Below, one piece after another: positions 15,171-24,864 of a DNA stretch of 64,000 nt. Every line of letters starts with the position of its first letter. The stretch's first letter is position 1. The position numbers were made by a program, and so were the translations under genes. Source of the DNA: Verrucomicrobiia bacterium (lineage in GTDB: Bacteria > Verrucomicrobiota > Verrucomicrobiia > Verrucomicrobiales > Akkermansiaceae). The notes under the pieces were generated by a model. That model made no database searches, was not told the DNA's origin, and saw only the letters and a list, made by a program, of their open reading frames with translations. The DNA is taken from the NCBI GenBank assembly GCA_947462875.1, contig CANHQJ010000008.1:1-64000 (forward strand), written 5' to 3'.

Positions 15171-15364
15171 GTGGCTCTAGGACGCAGGCAAGGGAATGTT
15201 TATTCGGAGAAGAGGAGGAAATGTCTGATGCGGGAGGCCGGAGGAAGTTGGAATCTTGTGAAAAGGGCGGAAATTCAGTGGATGCCGGATTCTGACGATG
15301 GTGCTTGATTTGGTTTTGCGTGATGGGGCAGGTTGTGGCACGGTGGGTGCTGCCGATGGAACCG

Positions 15365-16162
15365 ATGGCATGCAATCAAGAATCTAGAGCACGCCTGACA
15401 TTTCTCGGCACGGGCACTTCTACGGGCGTGCCGGTGATTGGCTGCTCCTGTGCGGTGTGTCGGTCGGCGGATCTGCGGAACACTCGTTTTCGCTCGTCGG
15501 TGCTGTTGGAATCGGCGGCGGTGACCTTGCTGGTGGATGCGGGTCCTGATTTGCGGCAGCAGGCCCTGCGCGCGGGCCTGAAGCGGGTGGATGCCGTTTT
15601 GTACACTCACGGGCACATGGATCACGTGGTGGGTTTTGATGAGTTGCGGGCGTTTTGCTGGAGTCGTGAAGAGCCGCTGCCGCTGCATGCGAACCGGGGC
15701 TGCATGAAAATTTTGCAATCGATGTTTGCCTGGGCGTTTGCCGACACCAATGTGTATCGCGGCTACATCAAGCCGGGTCCGGTGATCGTGGAGGGGGACT
15801 TTGTGATCGGCAATTGGTCCATCAAGCCGCTGCCTGTGCTGCACGGCACCGTTGAGACGAACGGGTATTTGTTTTCGTTGCCGGGCTGCCGGAGCGTGGC
15901 GTATGTGCCCGATGTCAAACATGTGCCCGATGCCACCATGGAGCTGATGGTCGGGGTGGATGTGCTGATCCTGGATGCCCTGCACTACCGCTCGCATCCC
16001 ACGCATCTCTCGGTGGCGGAGGCGCTGGAAGTGATCGAGCGCGTCCGGCCACAGCAGGCCTATCTCACGCATTGTTCCCATGAGATCGATCATGCGACCC
16101 TGGAAAACCAATTGCCGCCGCAGGTGCGCGTGGCCTATGATACCTTAACCATCGAACTATGA
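15365..16162 (+). CDS. MBL-fold metallohydrolase, PhnP-like
   Basis: About 265 aa. The metal site THGHMDHVVG (His82, His84, Asp86, His87 from the ATG at 15365) and later LPVLHG and THCSHEIDH are typical of metallo-beta-lactamase-fold hydrolases. The N-terminal GTGTSTGVPVIGCSCAVC with three cysteines matches the PhnP/lipoate-gene-linked branch, whose members hydrolyse cyclic phosphodiesters. The substrate here is not known. Several in-frame ATGs lie within 60 bases; I chose one near the conserved TFLGTGTS. The stop overlaps the next gene's start (ATGA), so the two are coupled. Confidence 0.82.
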   Translation: MACNQESRARLTFLGTGTSTGVPVIGCSCAVCRSADLRNTRFRSSVLLESAAVTLLVDAGPDLRQQALRAGLKRVDAVLYTHGHMDHVVGFDELRAFCWSREEPLPLHANRGCMKILQSMFAWAFADTNVYRGYIKPGPVIVEGDFVIGNWSIKPLPVLHGTVETNGYLFSLPGCRSVAYVPDVKHVPDATMELMVGVDVLILDALHYRSHPTHLSVAEALEVIERVRPQQAYLTHCSHEIDHATLENQLPPQVRVAYDTLTIEL

Positions 16163-17721
16163 AATCCTTTCTCTCATTCCTGCTGCTGTGCGCCCTGAGT
16201 CAGGTAGGGGCGGCGCCCGCCGCGCTGCTTCCCGAGCGTGTGGCCATTTTGTATAATTCCTCGCAACCGGAATCCCTGGAACTTGCGAAGGCCTATCAAA
16301 AAGCGAGGGGCATTCCCGAGGCGAACTTGATCGGCCTGGCGCTGCCGGATCGTGAGGAAATCACACGCGCCGAGTATGACGACATTCTCCGCAAGCCGTT
16401 GCGTGCCGAGTTTGCAAAACGCCAGTGGTGGAAACTCGGTCGCTTGGACGCCCAGATGACCATCGCGATCGAAAACCGCATCCAGGTGCTGGTCTGCATG
16501 CGGGGTGTGCCGCTCAAAATCGCCCGCATGGCGGAGGCCGCCCCGAAAAATCCCCCCGAGACTCCGGCCAACCCCACGCAGATCGCCAACGAGGCGTCGG
16601 TGGATTCGGAGCTGGCGACCTTGAGCTGGGAAGGGCAGGTGCTGAATGGTCCGCTCAAGAATGCCTACTTTGAGGCGAAGCAGGGTTTCAGCGAGATGGC
16701 ATTGCCGTATTTGTTGTTGGTGGGGCGTATCGATGGCCCCTCGTTGGCGGTGTGTCAGCGCATGATTGCGGATGCGATTCAGGCGGAAAAAAGCGGACTG
16801 TGGGGACGGGCCTATATTGATCTCGCGCAATTTTATCCGCAGGGCGAAGAGTGGATTCGTTCCTGTGCGTCACAGTGCGCGGATGTGGGCATGCCCGTGG
16901 TGGTGAACTCGTGGAAGGAGGTGTTTCCCAAGCATTACCCGATGACCGATGCGGCGGTGTATTTCGGCTGGTATGAGTGGAATGTCTGCGGACCATTCGT
17001 GAAGCCGGGTTTCCGGATGAAGCGCGGCGCGGTGGCCGTGCATTTGCACAGTTTCAGCGCGGCCACGGTGCGGAGTGAATCGGCAAACTGGTGCGGGCCG
17101 TTGCTGGCGCGCGGCGCGGCGGTGACTTTGGGCAATGTCTATGAGCCGTATCTGGCCATGACGCATCATTTCGATGTGTTGCAGAAGCGTTTGCTCGAGG
17201 GATACACTTGGATCGAGGCGGCGTATGCCTCCAGTCCCGTGGTTTCCTGGCAAGTGGTGGTACTGGGCGATCCGCTCTATCGGCCCTTCGCGCATCTCGG
17301 CGGCAGTGGGGAAAAGCTGCCGGAGGACCGCTCCTACCGCGCCTTGCGTGTGGCGAAACTTTTGCATGCCGAGCAGGACAGCAAGTTTCTCGCGGAGACC
17401 GAGCGCATCGGCCGGGAAAAAACGAATCCGGTGATGCTGGAGGCGCTGGGGCTGATCCATGCGCAACGCAAGCAAGAGGCGCAGGCGCTGCGTTTCTTTC
17501 TGGAAGCCAAGCCGCTCTATCAGAATGAGGCGGACCGCTTGCGCTGTGATCTGCATGTGATCGGGCTGGATCGCGATGCCGGGCGCACGGCGATGGCCGT
17601 GAAAAACCTGCGTGACGCGCAGCTCGTGTATGCGGATCTTCCCGAGGTGGAGGCCCTGCGTTCATGGCTGGCGATTCTCGATCCGCCACCGCCGCCGCCG
17701 GTGCAGCCGCCGCAAAAGTGA
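16159..17721 (+). CDS. TIGR03790 family secreted protein
   Basis: 520 aa with a signal peptide (MKSFLSFLLLCALSQVGAAPA). The body shows the features of the TIGR03790 family: AILYNSSQPESLELAKAYQK, a variant of Y-x-x-R-x-I-P (YQKARGIPEANLIGL), a repeat of IQVLVCMRGVPLKI, LLVGRIDGP, YFGWYEWNVCGPF and the VTLGNVYEPYLAMTHHFD region, ending in VSWQVVVLGDPLYRPF. A helical C-terminus of TPR-like character follows, then a Pro-rich tail. The function of the family is not established; it is typical of Verrucomicrobia and Planctomycetes. It is coupled to the MBL hydrolase by a 4-bp overlap. Confidence 0.85.
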   Translation: MKSFLSFLLLCALSQVGAAPAALLPERVAILYNSSQPESLELAKAYQKARGIPEANLIGLALPDREEITRAEYDDILRKPLRAEFAKRQWWKLGRLDAQMTIAIENRIQVLVCMRGVPLKIARMAEAAPKNPPETPANPTQIANEASVDSELATLSWEGQVLNGPLKNAYFEAKQGFSEMALPYLLLVGRIDGPSLAVCQRMIADAIQAEKSGLWGRAYIDLAQFYPQGEEWIRSCASQCADVGMPVVVNSWKEVFPKHYPMTDAAVYFGWYEWNVCGPFVKPGFRMKRGAVAVHLHSFSAATVRSESANWCGPLLARGAAVTLGNVYEPYLAMTHHFDVLQKRLLEGYTWIEAAYASSPVVSWQVVVLGDPLYRPFAHLGGSGEKLPEDRSYRALRVAKLLHAEQDSKFLAETERIGREKTNPVMLEALGLIHAQRKQEAQALRFFLEAKPLYQNEADRLRCDLHVIGLDRDAGRTAMAVKNLRDAQLVYADLPEVEALRSWLAILDPPPPPPVQPPQK

Positions 17722-17776
17722 CATGACGGAGAATCGGCTATTGTGCTGAGGCTTGGGTTCGGTATGTTTGGCGCGT

Positions 17777-19336
17777 ATGCATTTGGGAATTGATAGTTCG
17801 ACGCAATCGTTGAGTGGAGTGGTGGTGGATGTGGCTTCGGGCTCCATCGTGGCGGAAATGTCGGTGAATTTCGGCGCGGATCTTCCGGAATATGGTTCGC
17901 CTAACGGATTTCTCCCCGGTGGTGCCGATGGCGAAGTGCATGCGGACCCGCGGCTCTGGCTGGCGGCGTTGGATCGGATGTTGTCAGGCCTGGGGGATCT
18001 GGTGGATTTGTCGCGCATCCGCGCGGTCAGTGGCAGCGGCCAGCAGCACGGGTCGGTCTATGTCGATGGAACTTTTGCCGAGCGCCTGGAGGCCTTGGAG
18101 CCGGAAGCGGATCTGGTCGCGCAGTTGGCCGGTTCATTGAGCCGTGCGACATCGCCGATCTGGATGGATACTTCCACGGGGACGCAATGCCGGGAAATCG
18201 CAGCGGCGATGTGCGGAAATGCGGAAGTGGGCAAACGCAGCGGCTCCGGTGCGATCGAGCGTTTTACCGGTCCGCAGATTCGCAAATTCTGGCAACAGGA
18301 TCCCGATGGGTATCAGCGGACCTCGCGCGTTCATTTGGTGAGCTCGTTTCTTTGTTCGGTGCTCGCTGGCAAGCATGCGCCTATCGATTTCGGCGATGGC
18401 GCGGGAATGAATCTGATGAACCTTGCCGCGCGGCAATGGGATCACGGCCTGGTGGACGCCACGGCGCCACAATTGATGGTCAAGCTGCCAGAGTTGGCGG
18501 CAGCGGGCAGTCCGGTGGGGGCGATCGCGGAGTATTTTGTTGTGAAGTATGGTTTTTCCCCGGATTGTCAGGTGGGGGTGTTTACCGGCGATAATCCGGC
18601 ATCGCTGGTCGGCATGGGCGCGACCACACCCGGGCAGGTGGTGATTTCGTTAGGCACGAGCGACACCTTTTTTGCCGGGATGGATGCCGCGCACACGGAT
18701 CCGCGCGGCTTCGGCCATGTCTTCGGCAACCCCGGCGGGGGCTACATGTGTTTGGTCTGTTTCCGCAATGGTTCTCTGGCGCGCGAGGCGTTGCGCGATC
18801 AGTATCATCTGGACTGGTCGGCCTTCGAGCGGTCATCCCTGGCGCATACGGAAGCGGGCAATCAGGGCAACCGCATGCTGCCATTTTTCGGTCCGGAAAT
18901 CACGCCGCGTCTGGATATCCAGCAACCGGTACGCCGGGGCAGCGAGGCGTTCGAGCGCGGCGAGGAACCGCTGCTGCAAGTGCGCGGCTTGCTGGAGGGG
19001 CAGTTTTTGAACATGAAGCATCACACCGACTGGATCGGCATCAAGGTGGATCGCATTTTGCTGACGGGTGGAGCTTCGCGCAATGACGGCATCGCGCAGA
19101 TTGTCGCGGATGTGTTTGGCGCTCCGGTCGAGAGACTGGCGATCGCGAACTCGGCCGCCCTCGGCGCGGCGATTCTGGCGGCCGTGACGGATGGTCACGC
19201 GATGGAGCCTTTGCAGTCGATGTTCTGCCAACCCGCCGCCGATTCCCGCATCGATCCGACTCCCGGAGTGAACTACGGGGAAGCGCTGGCGGATTATGTT
19301 TCGCTGTTGGAGGAATACCGCAGCAGTCAAGGCTGA
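17777..19336 (+). CDS. FGGY-family carbohydrate kinase, xylulokinase-like
   Basis: 519 aa. Begins MHLGIDSSTQSLSG, the FGGY nucleotide-binding start, followed by SGSGQQHGSVYVDG near residue 85 and SPIWMDTST, which match the xylulokinase region that reads the sugar. The C-terminal half has ISLGTSDTFFAG and ILLTGGASRND, the second ATPase lobe. It should phosphorylate a keto-pentose or related sugar with ATP. The exact sugar is unproven because no isomerase or transporter lies adjacent. The ATG at 17777 was chosen because residues ahead of it break the conserved N-terminus. Confidence 0.83.
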   Translation: MHLGIDSSTQSLSGVVVDVASGSIVAEMSVNFGADLPEYGSPNGFLPGGADGEVHADPRLWLAALDRMLSGLGDLVDLSRIRAVSGSGQQHGSVYVDGTFAERLEALEPEADLVAQLAGSLSRATSPIWMDTSTGTQCREIAAAMCGNAEVGKRSGSGAIERFTGPQIRKFWQQDPDGYQRTSRVHLVSSFLCSVLAGKHAPIDFGDGAGMNLMNLAARQWDHGLVDATAPQLMVKLPELAAAGSPVGAIAEYFVVKYGFSPDCQVGVFTGDNPASLVGMGATTPGQVVISLGTSDTFFAGMDAAHTDPRGFGHVFGNPGGGYMCLVCFRNGSLAREALRDQYHLDWSAFERSSLAHTEAGNQGNRMLPFFGPEITPRLDIQQPVRRGSEAFERGEEPLLQVRGLLEGQFLNMKHHTDWIGIKVDRILLTGGASRNDGIAQIVADVFGAPVERLAIANSAALGAAILAAVTDGHAMEPLQSMFCQPAADSRIDPTPGVNYGEALADYVSLLEEYRSSQG

Positions 19337-19354
19337 GGTTGTCCGGAGCGGTGA

Positions 19355-20185
19355 TCAGGAAAGATAGGGACTGGCGAGTGCGGTGTAATCCTGTGCGGCC
19401 AGGCCCTCCTGGCACAGCTCTGTCATGCGCCGCGAAACGGTGCTCATGGCAGGCAGCGAGAGTCCCATTTGCTGCGCGAACTCAAGCGCGTAAACCGAAT
19501 CCTTGCGCATGTTATCGAGCGAGAAATGGGTATCGAAGTCGCCCGTGAGCATGCCGGGCAATTTCATTTTCGCGAGAGCCGATGCGGTGCCGTGTTGGGT
19601 GATGACTTGTTCGAATGCCTCCTTGCTGATGCCGTGGGCGAGCGATAGCCCGAGTGCCTCGGAGAGTGCCTGGATCTGGCAGGCAGCGATGAGATTGGTC
19701 GCGAGTTTGATGACCGTCGCATTGCCACAGGCTCCCATGGGGATCATGGCGCTGGCGGTGGGGGTGAGGATTTTTTCCGCCCGGGCGACGGCGGCATCGG
19801 CCCCCGCGAGGTAATACATGAGCTTGCCATCGGTGGCGGCGATTTTTGATCCGGTAAAGGGGGCGTCCACAAACGCGCAGCCGATGGCGGCGCATTGCTC
19901 GGCGAGCCAGAGCGTGGTCGGCAGATCGATCGTCGAGTGATTCATCAGCAGGTGCCGCGTGCCCAGCACGGGGCGGATTTGCTCGAACACGGAACGCAGG
20001 GCCTGTGCGTCTTTCAGATAGAAGCTGAGGACGTCCGAGGTGCGAGCGGCCTCTGCGGCATCGGCTACGAAGTCAGACAATTCCTTGGGGGTGCGGTTCC
20101 AGCGGGTGACAGTCTCGCCTGCCTGTTGCCAGTTGTCAGCACAGCGCGAGCCGATGATTCCCATGCCAAATACGGTGATGTTCAT
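19355..20185 (-). CDS. NAD(P)-binding beta-hydroxyacid dehydrogenase family protein
   Basis: 276 aa. The Rossmann motif GMGIIG is at residues 7-12 (MNITVFGMGIIGSR), the cofactor-discriminating WNRTPKEL follows at about residue 29, and the catalytic-lysine segment VIKLATNLIAA lies in the middle. These place it in the 3-hydroxyisobutyrate dehydrogenase/6-phosphogluconate dehydrogenase superfamily. The Arg in WNRT suggests NADP preference. It could reduce succinic semialdehyde, glyoxylate or tartronate semialdehyde; context does not decide. It converges on the kinase gene with an 18-bp gap. Confidence 0.82.
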   Translation of the reverse strand: MNITVFGMGIIGSRCADNWQQAGETVTRWNRTPKELSDFVADAAEAARTSDVLSFYLKDAQALRSVFEQIRPVLGTRHLLMNHSTIDLPTTLWLAEQCAAIGCAFVDAPFTGSKIAATDGKLMYYLAGADAAVARAEKILTPTASAMIPMGACGNATVIKLATNLIAACQIQALSEALGLSLAHGISKEAFEQVITQHGTASALAKMKLPGMLTGDFDTHFSLDNMRKDSVYALEFAQQMGLSLPAMSTVSRRMTELCQEGLAAQDYTALASPYLS

Positions 20186-20206
20186 GCGTGACGCGATGAT
20201 ACATGC

Positions 20207-21118
20207 TTATTGACCGTTTTCCAACTGAGTTTTGGATTTGCGGCGGAATTGTTCGTCGCGCATTTTTTTCAGATACTCGAAGTAGCGCTGCTGGGCATCG
20301 AGATCCGGTTGGTTCGATGTCGGCTTCGCCTGCGGACCGTATTTTTTCCATGGTCCGAAAGGCACCTGGGAATCCTCGACAAAGCGCCAATGCACCTGGC
20401 TGGAATTGGCGATGCCGAGGTAATCGCGCACGGCGGGGGAAATATCGATGCCGGCCCCTTTGTTGCTGGTGTTGATGGGACGTTTGTCGCCGAACACATA
20501 GGGCCAGTCATCCACGACAAACGGGCCCACATCCTCCCACTGCGCATAGCACGAGCGATTGTTCGAATAGACCTGGAGCCAGCGTCCTTTCAGAGTGGAG
20601 TTACCATCTCCCTTGGCGACGCGATGGAACCATGGCACGACCTTGCTGGCCTCGGGCCGATAGCCGCTGCGTTGTTTGTCGTTGTAGGGGAGGGCGATGT
20701 AGAAGGGATTGAGTTTGGGGACGAAATTTTTGGGACGGAACTCGCCGCTGCTGTGCGAGGCGATGCGTTTCATGGGGTCCGGGTCATCGTAGCCGCCATA
20801 ATTGTCCGCCCAGTTCAGATCCCACGAGGAGACGTGGTTCGGCACGGGGTTGTTCTGGCTGGGTTGTTCGCCGATCCAGAAAGCGGTGGAGGTGATATTG
20901 AGTTTCCACGGATAGAGCGTGCGTTCCGCGGGGGCGGCGGGGCGGGCGGCGGATGTGCTGCCGCGCGACGGCACGACGCGCATGCCGCTGGGTATGACCA
21001 CGCGCGGACCACCCGTGCTGTTTTGCGCCGCGGCGATGCCCGCCAAGACGGCAATAACCGTCACGCCCGCGCGAAGTGCGCGGGTGCATGTCCATGGTGC
21101 GGGCAATGGGAAGCGCAT
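20207..21118 (-). CDS. secreted protein with a DPBB/RlpA-like domain
   Basis: 303 aa. A hydrophobic N-terminal segment (ALRAGVTVIAVLAGIAAAQ) indicates export. Around residues 205-260 the pattern CYAQWEDVGPFVVDDW ... GIDISPAVRDYLGI resembles the double-psi beta-barrel of RlpA-type proteins, where V-T-D-x-G-P-F and I-D-L-S-x-A-A-x-x-L-G are key. The Asp before GPF and the Asp in GIDIS are kept, so a barrel with carbohydrate or murein contact is plausible. The rest has no match I recognise, and a Gln/Lys-rich helical tail closes the protein. Family assignment is inference from motif shape. Confidence 0.6.
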   Translation of the reverse strand: MRFPLPAPWTCTRALRAGVTVIAVLAGIAAAQNSTGGPRVVIPSGMRVVPSRGSTSAARPAAPAERTLYPWKLNITSTAFWIGEQPSQNNPVPNHVSSWDLNWADNYGGYDDPDPMKRIASHSSGEFRPKNFVPKLNPFYIALPYNDKQRSGYRPEASKVVPWFHRVAKGDGNSTLKGRWLQVYSNNRSCYAQWEDVGPFVVDDWPYVFGDKRPINTSNKGAGIDISPAVRDYLGIANSSQVHWRFVEDSQVPFGPWKKYGPQAKPTSNQPDLDAQQRYFEYLKKMRDEQFRRKSKTQLENGQ

Positions 21119-21298
21119 GGCGATGGAGGGGCCCCTTGCGCGTTACGCATGGGCTGCGCGTAAGTTGACACAGCCCATGAAACGCATCAAGCAGTTTTTC
21201 CCGACTCATCGTTGCATTGCCAGTATCACAAAATTGAACAGGCCCCGCCAAGATCCCCCTTGCCATGCGGGGGAGATCTGTGCATGGTTTGCCCGCTC

Positions 21299-22594
21299 AT
21301 GGCCGTCTCATCCTTCCAATCACTGCCCGGTTTTCGCGACTTCCTGCCGCGCGATTTCGCGGTGCGCCAGTATCTTCAGGAAACCTGGCGTGCGACGGCG
21401 CGGCGGCATGGATTTGTGGAGTATGAAACGCCCTTGATCGAAGACACGGGACTCTATCTGAAAAAATCCGGCGGTGAGTTGTCCACACAGCTGTTTCGTT
21501 TTACCGATCAGGGAGGTCGAGATATCACCTTGCGCCCGGAAGTTACCGCCTCTCTCGCGAGGCTGGCGGCGGATCACCAGCGCGATTTCCCCAAACCGCT
21601 CAAGTGGTTCGAGATCGGTCAGTGCTTCCGCTTTGAAAAGCCGCAAAAGGGCAGGGGACGCGAGTTTTTCCAGTTCAATGTCGATATCCTCGGCGAAAGC
21701 GCGGCGCAGGCCGATGCCGAATTGTTAGCCGTGGCGATCGATACCATGCGCGCTTTCGGTTTTGAAAAAGACGACTACCAGGTGCGCGTGTCCGATCGAC
21801 AGGCCTGGGCGGATTTCGCCGCCAAGCGCGGACTGGACTCCGAGCAACTCGCGGCCTTCCTGCAGATCGTCGACAAACTCGAACGCGAGCGGCCCGAGGT
21901 GCTGACAGAAAAACTCGCGGCGCTGGGGATCGCACTCGAGGAGGTGAAGGAATTCATCGCGAATCCCGAGAACGCTTCCGAGGCCTACCGCACCTTGCTC
22001 GCGGATCTCACCGCGCGCGGATGGGGGGAATTCGTGCGCTGGGATCTCTCGATCGTGCGCGGCCTGGCCTACTACACCGGGCTGGTGTTTGAGGTGTTCG
22101 ATGCCCGTGCTTCCATGCGCGCCGTCGCGGGTGGGGGTCGCTACGATACGCTGGTGTCGACCATTTCCGATGGGAAAATCGACCTGCCAGCGACCGGCTT
22201 CGCGATGGGGGACTATGTGATTCGCAATTTGATCGAAGAAACGCCCCACGCCCTCATGCAGATGGAAGTCTGGCTGCAGCGGAATCAGGCGGGTTGCGAT
22301 GTCTATGTGGTGATCGATCAGGAGGAAAAACGCGCCGATGCGCTGCGTCTCGTCACCGATCTTCGCACGGCGGGCGTGTCCGTGGATTTCCCGCTGATGC
22401 CGATGAAGTATAACAAGCAACTGCAACGCGCCGAGCAGGCGGGAGCGCGGTTTGCGCTGATCGTCGGCCAGGAAGATGAACAGCGGAAACTGAAAATCCT
22501 CGCCAGCCGCAGCGATGTCATGCTTTCCGCCGAGGGAATCGTGGAGGAAATCATCCAGCGCCTCCACCGTCCCGATGGCCCGCTGCTGGCCTGA
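21299..22594 (+). CDS. hisS: histidyl-tRNA synthetase
   Basis: 431 aa, class II aminoacyl-tRNA synthetase. Motif 1 region PGFRDFLPRDF opens the protein; motif 2 is FEIGQCFRFEKPQKGRGREFFQ-like with conserved Arg pair; the histidine signature GLAYYTGLVFEVFD and the motif 3 region (GFAMGDYVIRNL) are present, followed by an anticodon-binding domain (VYVVIDQEEKRADALRL onward). It charges tRNA-His. The ATG at 21299 was preferred over an upstream in-frame start that would add an unrelated Cys/Pro-rich leader. It precedes the sucCD promoter region but no terminator is evident between them. Confidence 0.92.
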   Translation: MAVSSFQSLPGFRDFLPRDFAVRQYLQETWRATARRHGFVEYETPLIEDTGLYLKKSGGELSTQLFRFTDQGGRDITLRPEVTASLARLAADHQRDFPKPLKWFEIGQCFRFEKPQKGRGREFFQFNVDILGESAAQADAELLAVAIDTMRAFGFEKDDYQVRVSDRQAWADFAAKRGLDSEQLAAFLQIVDKLERERPEVLTEKLAALGIALEEVKEFIANPENASEAYRTLLADLTARGWGEFVRWDLSIVRGLAYYTGLVFEVFDARASMRAVAGGGRYDTLVSTISDGKIDLPATGFAMGDYVIRNLIEETPHALMQMEVWLQRNQAGCDVYVVIDQEEKRADALRLVTDLRTAGVSVDFPLMPMKYNKQLQRAEQAGARFALIVGQEDEQRKLKILASRSDVMLSAEGIVEEIIQRLHRPDGPLLA

Positions 22595-22636
22595 GCGGAG
22601 CTTCCACAAATCGGCAGGAAAAAATTTCGACAAATC

Positions 22637-22676
22637 TTGACCTAGGGGAATCCCTCCCCTAGTTTCCGCGCGGAAA
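22637..22676 (+). promoter_or_regulatory. candidate sucC promoter with two abutting palindromes
   Basis: TTGACC (22637-22642) and TAGTTT (22660-22665) are -35 and -10-like with a 17-bp spacer. Inverted repeat CTAGGGG (22642-22648) / CCCCTAG (22656-22662) fills that spacer, placed as an operator would be. A second perfect palindrome of 14 bp, TTTCCGCGCGGAAA, abuts it at 22663-22676. The sucC ATG follows 17 bp later. The promoter assignment is inference; the palindromes are direct. Confidence 0.42.
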
Positions 22677-22692
22677 ATTTTTCAACAAGCGT

Positions 22693-23874
22693 ATGAACAT
22701 CCACGAATACCAAGCAAAAGAGCTCTTTGACCGCTTCCAAGTCCCCAGTCCGAAAGGGCGCGTCGCCTCCACACCTGCCGAGGCGGAAGCCGCTGCACGG
22801 GAATTCGCTGGTTCGCCTCTGGTGATCAAGGCCCAGGTGCATGCCGGTGGTCGTGGCAAGGGCACATTCAAAAACGGCTTCAAGGGCGGTGTGCATTTGA
22901 TCGAATCTCCCGAACAAGCGGCGGAATTCGCCGGCAAGATGCTCAATGAAACGCTCGTTACCGTGCAAACCGGTGAAGCGGGCCGCCTCGTGCGCAAGGT
23001 GATGATCGCGGAAGCCGTGGACATCACGCACGAATACTACCTCGCCATCCTGATGGATCGTGCGACCTGCCGTCCTGTCATCGTCGCTTCCACCGAAGGC
23101 GGTATGAACATCGAGGACGTGGCACACAACACTCCCGAAAAAATCATCCGCCAGTTCATCCACCCGCTGCTCGGCCTGCAGGCGTATGAAGTGCGCAAAA
23201 TCACCGCCGCTCTCGGCCTGACGGGAGATTTCGCCAAGCAGTTCGCGAAATTGCTCGGCAATCTCTACAAGCTTTTTATCAGCTGCGATTGCTCGATGCT
23301 GGAAATCAACCCGCTGGTCACCACACCTGATGGCCGCGTGCTCGCACTGGATGCCAAATTCGGCTTCGATGACAACGCTCTCTATCGCCATCCCGATATC
23401 GTCGCCATGCGCGATAAGGAGGAGGAAGATCCCCGTGAAGTCGCGGCCTCCGAATACGATCTGAACTACATCGGCCTCGATGGCAACATCGCCTGTCTCG
23501 TCAACGGAGCCGGTCTGGCCATGGCGACGATGGACATCATTCAACACTACGGCGGTGAGCCTGCCAACTTCCTCGACGTGGGCGGTGGTGCTTCCAAGGA
23601 GCAAGTGACCGCTGCCTTCAAGATCATCCTCGGCGACCCGAAAGTGAAAGGCATCATGATCAATATCTTCGGTGGCATCATGGACTGCAACGTGATCGCG
23701 GAAGGCGTGGTCGCGGCAGCCAAGGAAACCGGCCTGCCGATTCCCCTGGTCGTTCGCCTCGAAGGCAACAACGTCGAAGCTGGCAAAGCCACCCTCGCCG
23801 CCAGCGGCATCAACATCACCGCCGCCACCACCATGGCCGATGCGGCGGAGAAAATCGTCGCTCTCGTGGGTTAA
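22693..23874 (+). CDS. sucC: succinyl-CoA synthetase beta subunit
   Basis: 393 aa. Opens [15 protein letters not shown], the typical SucC start, with an ATP-grasp domain ([20 protein letters not shown]) and the C-terminal CoA-ligase domain ([35 protein letters not shown]). With SucD it makes succinate and ATP or GTP from succinyl-CoA in the TCA cycle. sucD follows after 35 bp, so the two are one operon. The leader carries two adjacent palindromes. Confidence 0.95.
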   Translation: MNIHEYQAKELFDRFQVPSPKGRVASTPAEAEAAAREFAGSPLVIKAQVHAGGRGKGTFKNGFKGGVHLIESPEQAAEFAGKMLNETLVTVQTGEAGRLVRKVMIAEAVDITHEYYLAILMDRATCRPVIVASTEGGMNIEDVAHNTPEKIIRQFIHPLLGLQAYEVRKITAALGLTGDFAKQFAKLLGNLYKLFISCDCSMLEINPLVTTPDGRVLALDAKFGFDDNALYRHPDIVAMRDKEEEDPREVAASEYDLNYIGLDGNIACLVNGAGLAMATMDIIQHYGGEPANFLDVGGGASKEQVTAAFKIILGDPKVKGIMINIFGGIMDCNVIAEGVVAAAKETGLPIPLVVRLEGNNVEAGKATLAASGINITAATTMADAAEKIVALVG

Positions 23875-23909
23875 ATCGTTCGATCCAACACCTCATACCT
23901 CATCTCACC

Positions 23910-24806
23910 ATGTCCATCCTCATCAACGAAAACACCAAAGTCCTGATTCAGGGCATCACCGGCAGCTTTGGCGCGCGCCATGCCTCGCTTTCCCTCGCCT
24001 ACGGCACCAAAGTCGTGGCCGGCGTCACTCCGGGCAAAGGCGGTCAATTGTTCGAAAACACCGTGCCGATCTTCAATGGCGTGGCTGATGCCGTGCGCGA
24101 AACAGGAGCCACCGCCTCCGCGATTTTTGTGCCGCCTCCGTTCGCCGCCGATGCCATTCTCGAAGCTGCGGATGCTGGCGTGGAGCTCATCGTCTGTATC
24201 ACGGAAGGCATTCCTGTCATGGACATGATGCGCGTCAAGGAGGCCATCAAGGGGCTGCCCGTGCGCCTCGTCGGCCCGAACTGCCCCGGTCTGGTGACTC
24301 CCGGCTACGGTGAAAAATCCCACGGTGGCTGCCGCATCGGCATCGCCCCGGGCTACATCCACAAGCGTGGCAACGTTGGCGTTGTATCGCGCTCCGGCAC
24401 TCTCACCTATGAGGCGGTGTTCCAGTTGACGCAACTCGGCTACGGCCAGAGCACCTGCGTCGGCATCGGTGGCGACCCGATCAATGGCACCTCCCACCTC
24501 GATGTGCTGCAAATGTTCAACGAAGACCCTGAGACCGAGGCCATCATCATGATCGGTGAAATCGGCGGCACGGCTGAAGTCGAAGCCGCACGCTGGGCCA
24601 AGAAAAACTGCAAGAAGCCCATCGCCGGATTCATCGCCGGTGCCACCGCACCTCCGGGACGCCGCATGGGTCACGCCGGTGCGATCGTCGGCGGCGAGGA
24701 AGACACCGCCGAGGCGAAAAAACGCATCCTCGCCGAGTGCGGCATCGCCGTGGCGGAGACGCCAAGCGACATGGCCACCACCCTGCTCGCACGCTGGGGC
24801 AAGTAA
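23910..24806 (+). CDS. sucD: succinyl-CoA synthetase alpha subunit
   Basis: 298 aa. [21 protein letters not shown] is the CoA-binding start, and the phosphorylated histidine is His255 in [11 protein letters not shown]. Length and all segments agree with SucD. It pairs with SucC, and the operon is closed by a terminator whose T-run touches the stop codon of the convergent glmS. Confidence 0.96.
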   Translation: MSILINENTKVLIQGITGSFGARHASLSLAYGTKVVAGVTPGKGGQLFENTVPIFNGVADAVRETGATASAIFVPPPFAADAILEAADAGVELIVCITEGIPVMDMMRVKEAIKGLPVRLVGPNCPGLVTPGYGEKSHGGCRIGIAPGYIHKRGNVGVVSRSGTLTYEAVFQLTQLGYGQSTCVGIGGDPINGTSHLDVLQMFNEDPETEAIIMIGEIGGTAEVEAARWAKKNCKKPIAGFIAGATAPPGRRMGHAGAIVGGEEDTAEAKKRILAECGIAVAETPSDMATTLLARWGK

Positions 24807-24832
24807 GTCGATTGACTCGTTTTTTTCAAAGG

Positions 24833-24864
24833 TCCCGAACTCGCGAGAGTTCGGGATTTTTTTT
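24833..24864 (+). terminator. rho-independent terminator of sucCD
   Basis: Stem TCCCGAACTC (24833-24842) / GAGTTCGGGA (24847-24856) with a GCGA loop, then eight T (24857-24864). The T-run overlaps the stop codon of glmS on the other strand. The opposite side lacks a T-run after the stem, so it acts mainly on sucCD. Confidence 0.92.
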
